From positions 2,356,001-2,420,000 of the forward strand of contig CAJFCV020000001.1 of the NCBI GenBank assembly GCA_904066235.2: a stretch of 64,000 nt of DNA, written 5' to 3'. A model generated the notes under the pieces. The model was given only the letters and a program-made list of their open reading frames with translations, was not told where the DNA came from and searched no databases. Origin of the DNA: Bursaphelenchus xylophilus (taxonomy: Eukaryota > Nematoda > Chromadorea > Rhabditida > Aphelenchoididae). Shown here piece after piece: positions 61,387-64,000 of the stretch. The position numbers and the translations under genes were made by a program. Each line of letters opens with the position of its first letter. Position 1 is the first letter of the stretch.

Positions 61387-61580
61387 AAGTGTGTTCGTTT
61401 CAACTTCGTCGCTGCGTCGGCTTCAAAAATTTGCACAGTGCAAACGATTTTTTGGGGTTTGCACGGTGCAAAAAATTAAAAATGCACTGTGCGTTGGCGA
61501 CAAGCGCGGGAAAAAGTTCAAATGCACTGTGCGAAATAGAAAAAATGTCGATGCACTTTATGAAAGTGCTAATATTTTGC
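61387..61580. repeat. GCACNGTGC-rich stem-loop repeat
   Basis: TTTGCACAGTGCAAACGA, GGTTTGCACGGTGCAAAAAA, GCACTGTGCGTTGGCGACAA in the usual order; it abuts the mariner right end. Confidence 0.6.
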
Positions 61581-61641
61581 ATATATGTGAGTTAGGCTTA
61601 GAAAAGTCAACTCAAAATTTCTTAAAGATTATAAGCAAAAA

Positions 61642-63971
61642 ATGATTTTCGAAAACTCTCATTCCGAACCTTTTCGCCTCTCCTCAGCCAACCGGTCGTT
61701 TTTTCCCAGGCGCATGTCGGAAGCTCGCTCTTATCCACTGCCCAAGTCGCTGTGCCAGTTCGACTCGGCCCGTCCGACCCGCCTCTCCGATGTTCAACGG
61801 ATCCTCGAGGCCGACAAGGAGCTGCGCCGATTGACTGGGTTCTCTCCGCTCACCGCGGACTTTCGGGTGAGAAGAAAGTTACTGGAACTTTTCGATTGGC
61901 TCTATTACAGTGGGGGGCCTGATCCAGTGGCAAAAAACGTACCATTTTGCGTTCGAGAAGTGTCAAAAATGTGGCAAAATGTTTCCCTCTCCAAGTGAAA
62001 AAAACTCCGATTTCAAAATCGCGTTCGCTCTTTTTGTGAGGGACCCTTCAAATACTTGGAGAGGGAAGCATTTTTCCACATTTTTGATGCTTCCCGGATG
62101 CAAAATAGTATATTTTTTGCCACTGGATCGGGTCCGTCACAGTACAGTAAATTTTAGTGGATCTAGGCCGAATTTTTATCCAATTTTTATCGGCTTTTGT
62201 CCAAAAAAGTCGTTATAAATCACAGTGCCAGTGCTCAAGAATCTGCTGGCAGATTTCCTTCATTTTTTTAGCATTTTCTCTACTTAGCCTCTGTATCCAT
62301 CCCTGAAACGTTTTACCTTATGGCTTGCGACTTATACCGAGAAATTCAACAATGTTTCTCATTGAGAGATTGTGTGAAAAAAGAGAAAGAGACGGCCGGA
62401 GAAAAAATTTTTGAGCCGTATCTTTGAGAATCTTGCATAGAAAGGAGTGATTTCTAGCATAGAATTTTTCTGTCGTTGGGAAAAATAAATCTCATCTTTT
62501 TACCACAAAACAAATTTCAAAATTTGCCTGATTTTTGAAATTTTCGACCTAAAAGTCTCGGTGATTTCTGCAAGCCGCAAGCTAAAAATTTTGCATTTAT
62601 CTTAGCATATGATAATATTAATTTGTCCCAAGTTTCATGAAAACCTTAGGGTTGAATTTTGAGAAACTTTTTTATCAGTCTGTCGGGAAAATAATGAGCA
62701 CTCTGTCGCATCGAAAATCCCATCGTTGCCGAGAAAATGAATTGTGTCGTGGCAAAATCAAATTCATTTTTTTTCGGCGATGCGATCGGTGAAGCGACAT
62801 GTGTTCATTATTTTCCCGACAGACTGACAATTGATGAAAATAAAAATTTTTTTTGCAATTTGCTATTCAGATCGTCCACTGCAACCCAAAAATCACTTCA
62901 AAATTTCACAAATTTTCAGGAGTTTATCCGCACTCTCCGCCTCCGCGTCTTCGCCGCTCCCCATCTTCTGGAGGAGCTGGATTACAAGAAAGGCGCCGCC
63001 GATCTGACCAAGGTCATCAAAAAGCCCTCTCCGTTGGACAAAGACGACCCTAATGATGTGCTTCTCCCCGAGCCGGAGATTATTCAGACCGTCTCCGACA
63101 CCAATATTCCGGATCCGGCGTTAATTGAGCCGGATGGGTCTTGTGATGAGACCACCATTTCCCGTGCATCTGTCCTCGCCGATGGCTCCGAGTTTGGAAA
63201 TACGGATGGAATTCATATTCCCTATGTGAAATGTGGAGACAGCCAGATTGGAGTGATGATCCGGGTGGGTTGTTTTGAAAATAGCATGGGTTTTTTGGAT
63301 AAAAAATCTAGAAAAAGCTAAAAAATAGATTCTTTGATTAAAAAGAGAAAATTCCCTAAGGGCATGTCCTCTATTTTCTCCAAATTTGTCCGTAGACTCT
63401 GGGTAGTCCATATATTAATCCCTGAAAATTTGAGATTTCTCTCTTTACATACAGCGGAGATATTGGACGGTAATTTTTTCCGAGAGAGAACGCAAAATGG
63501 GGAGAGTTGACCAGACAATTTTCTACTTATATCTTTGTGAATTTTACTGTTTAATAAGCGATTTTTTGAACAAATATTCGTTTCTCTATCCGAAACAGAC
63601 TTTTATTTTCTTGAAGGCCGAAAAATGTTTTTTGTCTGACCAACTCTCCTCATTTTGCGTACTCTCTCATTAAAAGAAGACTGTTGAATATCTCCGCTGC
63701 AGGTGCAAAGAGCGGAGTCAACTTTTCAGTGATTGAAATACAGCCTAAATAGAGTAGGCAGGCAAAATTTCAAAGAAAATCAGAGACTTTTACTACGGTA
63801 AATTACCTTATTTTTACTAATGGTTGCTTTCAGAAGAAACAATTCCCAGTCAAGCCAAGGACGCCGTCCTCGCAGAGTTCTGTAAGCAGAAAGAAGTCGA
63901 GAGCTTTGAAGAAGTTTAAGAAGTCTCGCAGGCAGAAGAACTGCGATTCCAGTGAGCTCGGTGTGGCTGTG
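61642..63971 (+). CDS. 5' part of an unidentified basic/acidic protein gene (three exons)
   Basis: Exons 61642-61866, 62920-63264 and 63834-63971, all phase 0, give 236 residues before the right edge. The start is the first Met of an open exon (MIFENSHSEPFRL); a second Met at residue 25 (MSEARSYPLPKSL) is also possible. The middle is acidic and Pro/Asp-rich (KDDPNDVLLPEPEIIQ), the last exon Lys/Arg-rich (SRKKSRALKKFKKSRRQKK), suggesting a nuclear protein. I do not recognise the family. The last exon has an internal GTAAGC at 63880, a possible alternative donor. Intron 1 contains one family B and one family A MITE. Confidence 0.65.
61906..62146. mobile_element. Family B MITE in intron 1 of the right-edge gene
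   Basis: TACAGTGGGGGGCCTGATCC ... GGATCGGGTCCGTCACAGTA; starts 40 bp after the donor. It is followed by a tract (62147-62240) near-identical to 49525-49610, so the two loci share more than the MITE. Confidence 0.78.
62390..62672. repeat. Family C-derived degenerate sequence
   Basis: AAAAAGAGAAAGAGACGGCC, CAAGCCGCAAGCTAAAAATT and AAGTTTCATGAAAACCTTAG are weak family C blocks. Confidence 0.4.
62673..62829. mobile_element. Family A MITE
   Basis: TATCAGTCTGTCGGGAAAAT ... TTTTCCCGACAGACTGACA. Confidence 0.78.
63400..63800. repeat. Family C-derived sequence in intron 2 of the right-edge gene
   Basis: CTCTCCTCATTTTGCGTACT, GTTGAATATCTCCGCTGCAG and CAAAATTTCAAAGAAAATC follow the family C order but are diverged. 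Confidence 0.45.
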
Positions 63972-64000
63972 GTAAGCATTTATATTGTACTACCTACAAT

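Overview
The window is nuclear DNA from a nematode, most likely a rhabditid close to Caenorhabditis. The evidence is intron style (GTAAG/GTGAG donors, TTTCAG acceptors, many introns under 60 bp next to multi-kb ones), type II tRNA genes, and a very heavy load of short palindromic DNA transposons. The species cannot be named from sequence alone. There is no operon logic, Shine-Dalgarno site or CRISPR here, and most of the non-coding sequence is transposon-derived.

Layout. 1-252 (+): last two exons of an unidentified Lys-rich-tailed protein, tail-to-tail with a large minus-strand gene. 691-23638 (-): complete 22-exon gene (1,707 codons, one continuous reading frame) matching the ARFGEF3/BIG3 family. 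Its 6.5-kb penultimate intron holds a complete opposite-strand gene (4168-7673, 6 exons, 570 aa) derived from a MULE transposase that has lost its catalytic residues, plus a Tc1-like element. Another of its introns carries a 1.5-kb, 23-bp minisatellite. 25.1-34.2 kb: an inverted pair of paralogous type I membrane-protein genes (A, minus, 26206-28465; B, plus, 31231-33320) with a decayed third copy in the spacer, flanked by related satellite arrays. 34377-40365 (-): another small single-pass membrane protein. 40980-41969 (+): C-terminal half of a different MULE transposase with a SWIM zinc finger. 44259-57815 (-): complete P-glycoprotein-type ABC exporter. 57.8-61.6 kb: gene-poor, with a dead mariner. 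61642-end (+): 5' part of an unidentified basic protein.

Repeats. At least a dozen palindromic families occupy introns and spacers. Seven tRNA-Leu(AAG) genes are dispersed over the window; at least four share one 5' flank that contains half of a palindromic element, so a tRNA-carrying cassette has been copied around. Several insertions can be dated or proven: target-site duplications are visible, and the inverted gene pair supplies empty sites for two elements. Three- and two-level nesting of transposons is also clear.

The genes do not form one pathway. The ARFGEF3-like protein (secretory granule/Golgi scaffold), the ABC exporter and the three small type I membrane proteins all belong to the membrane system, but this is probably coincidence of neighbourhood.
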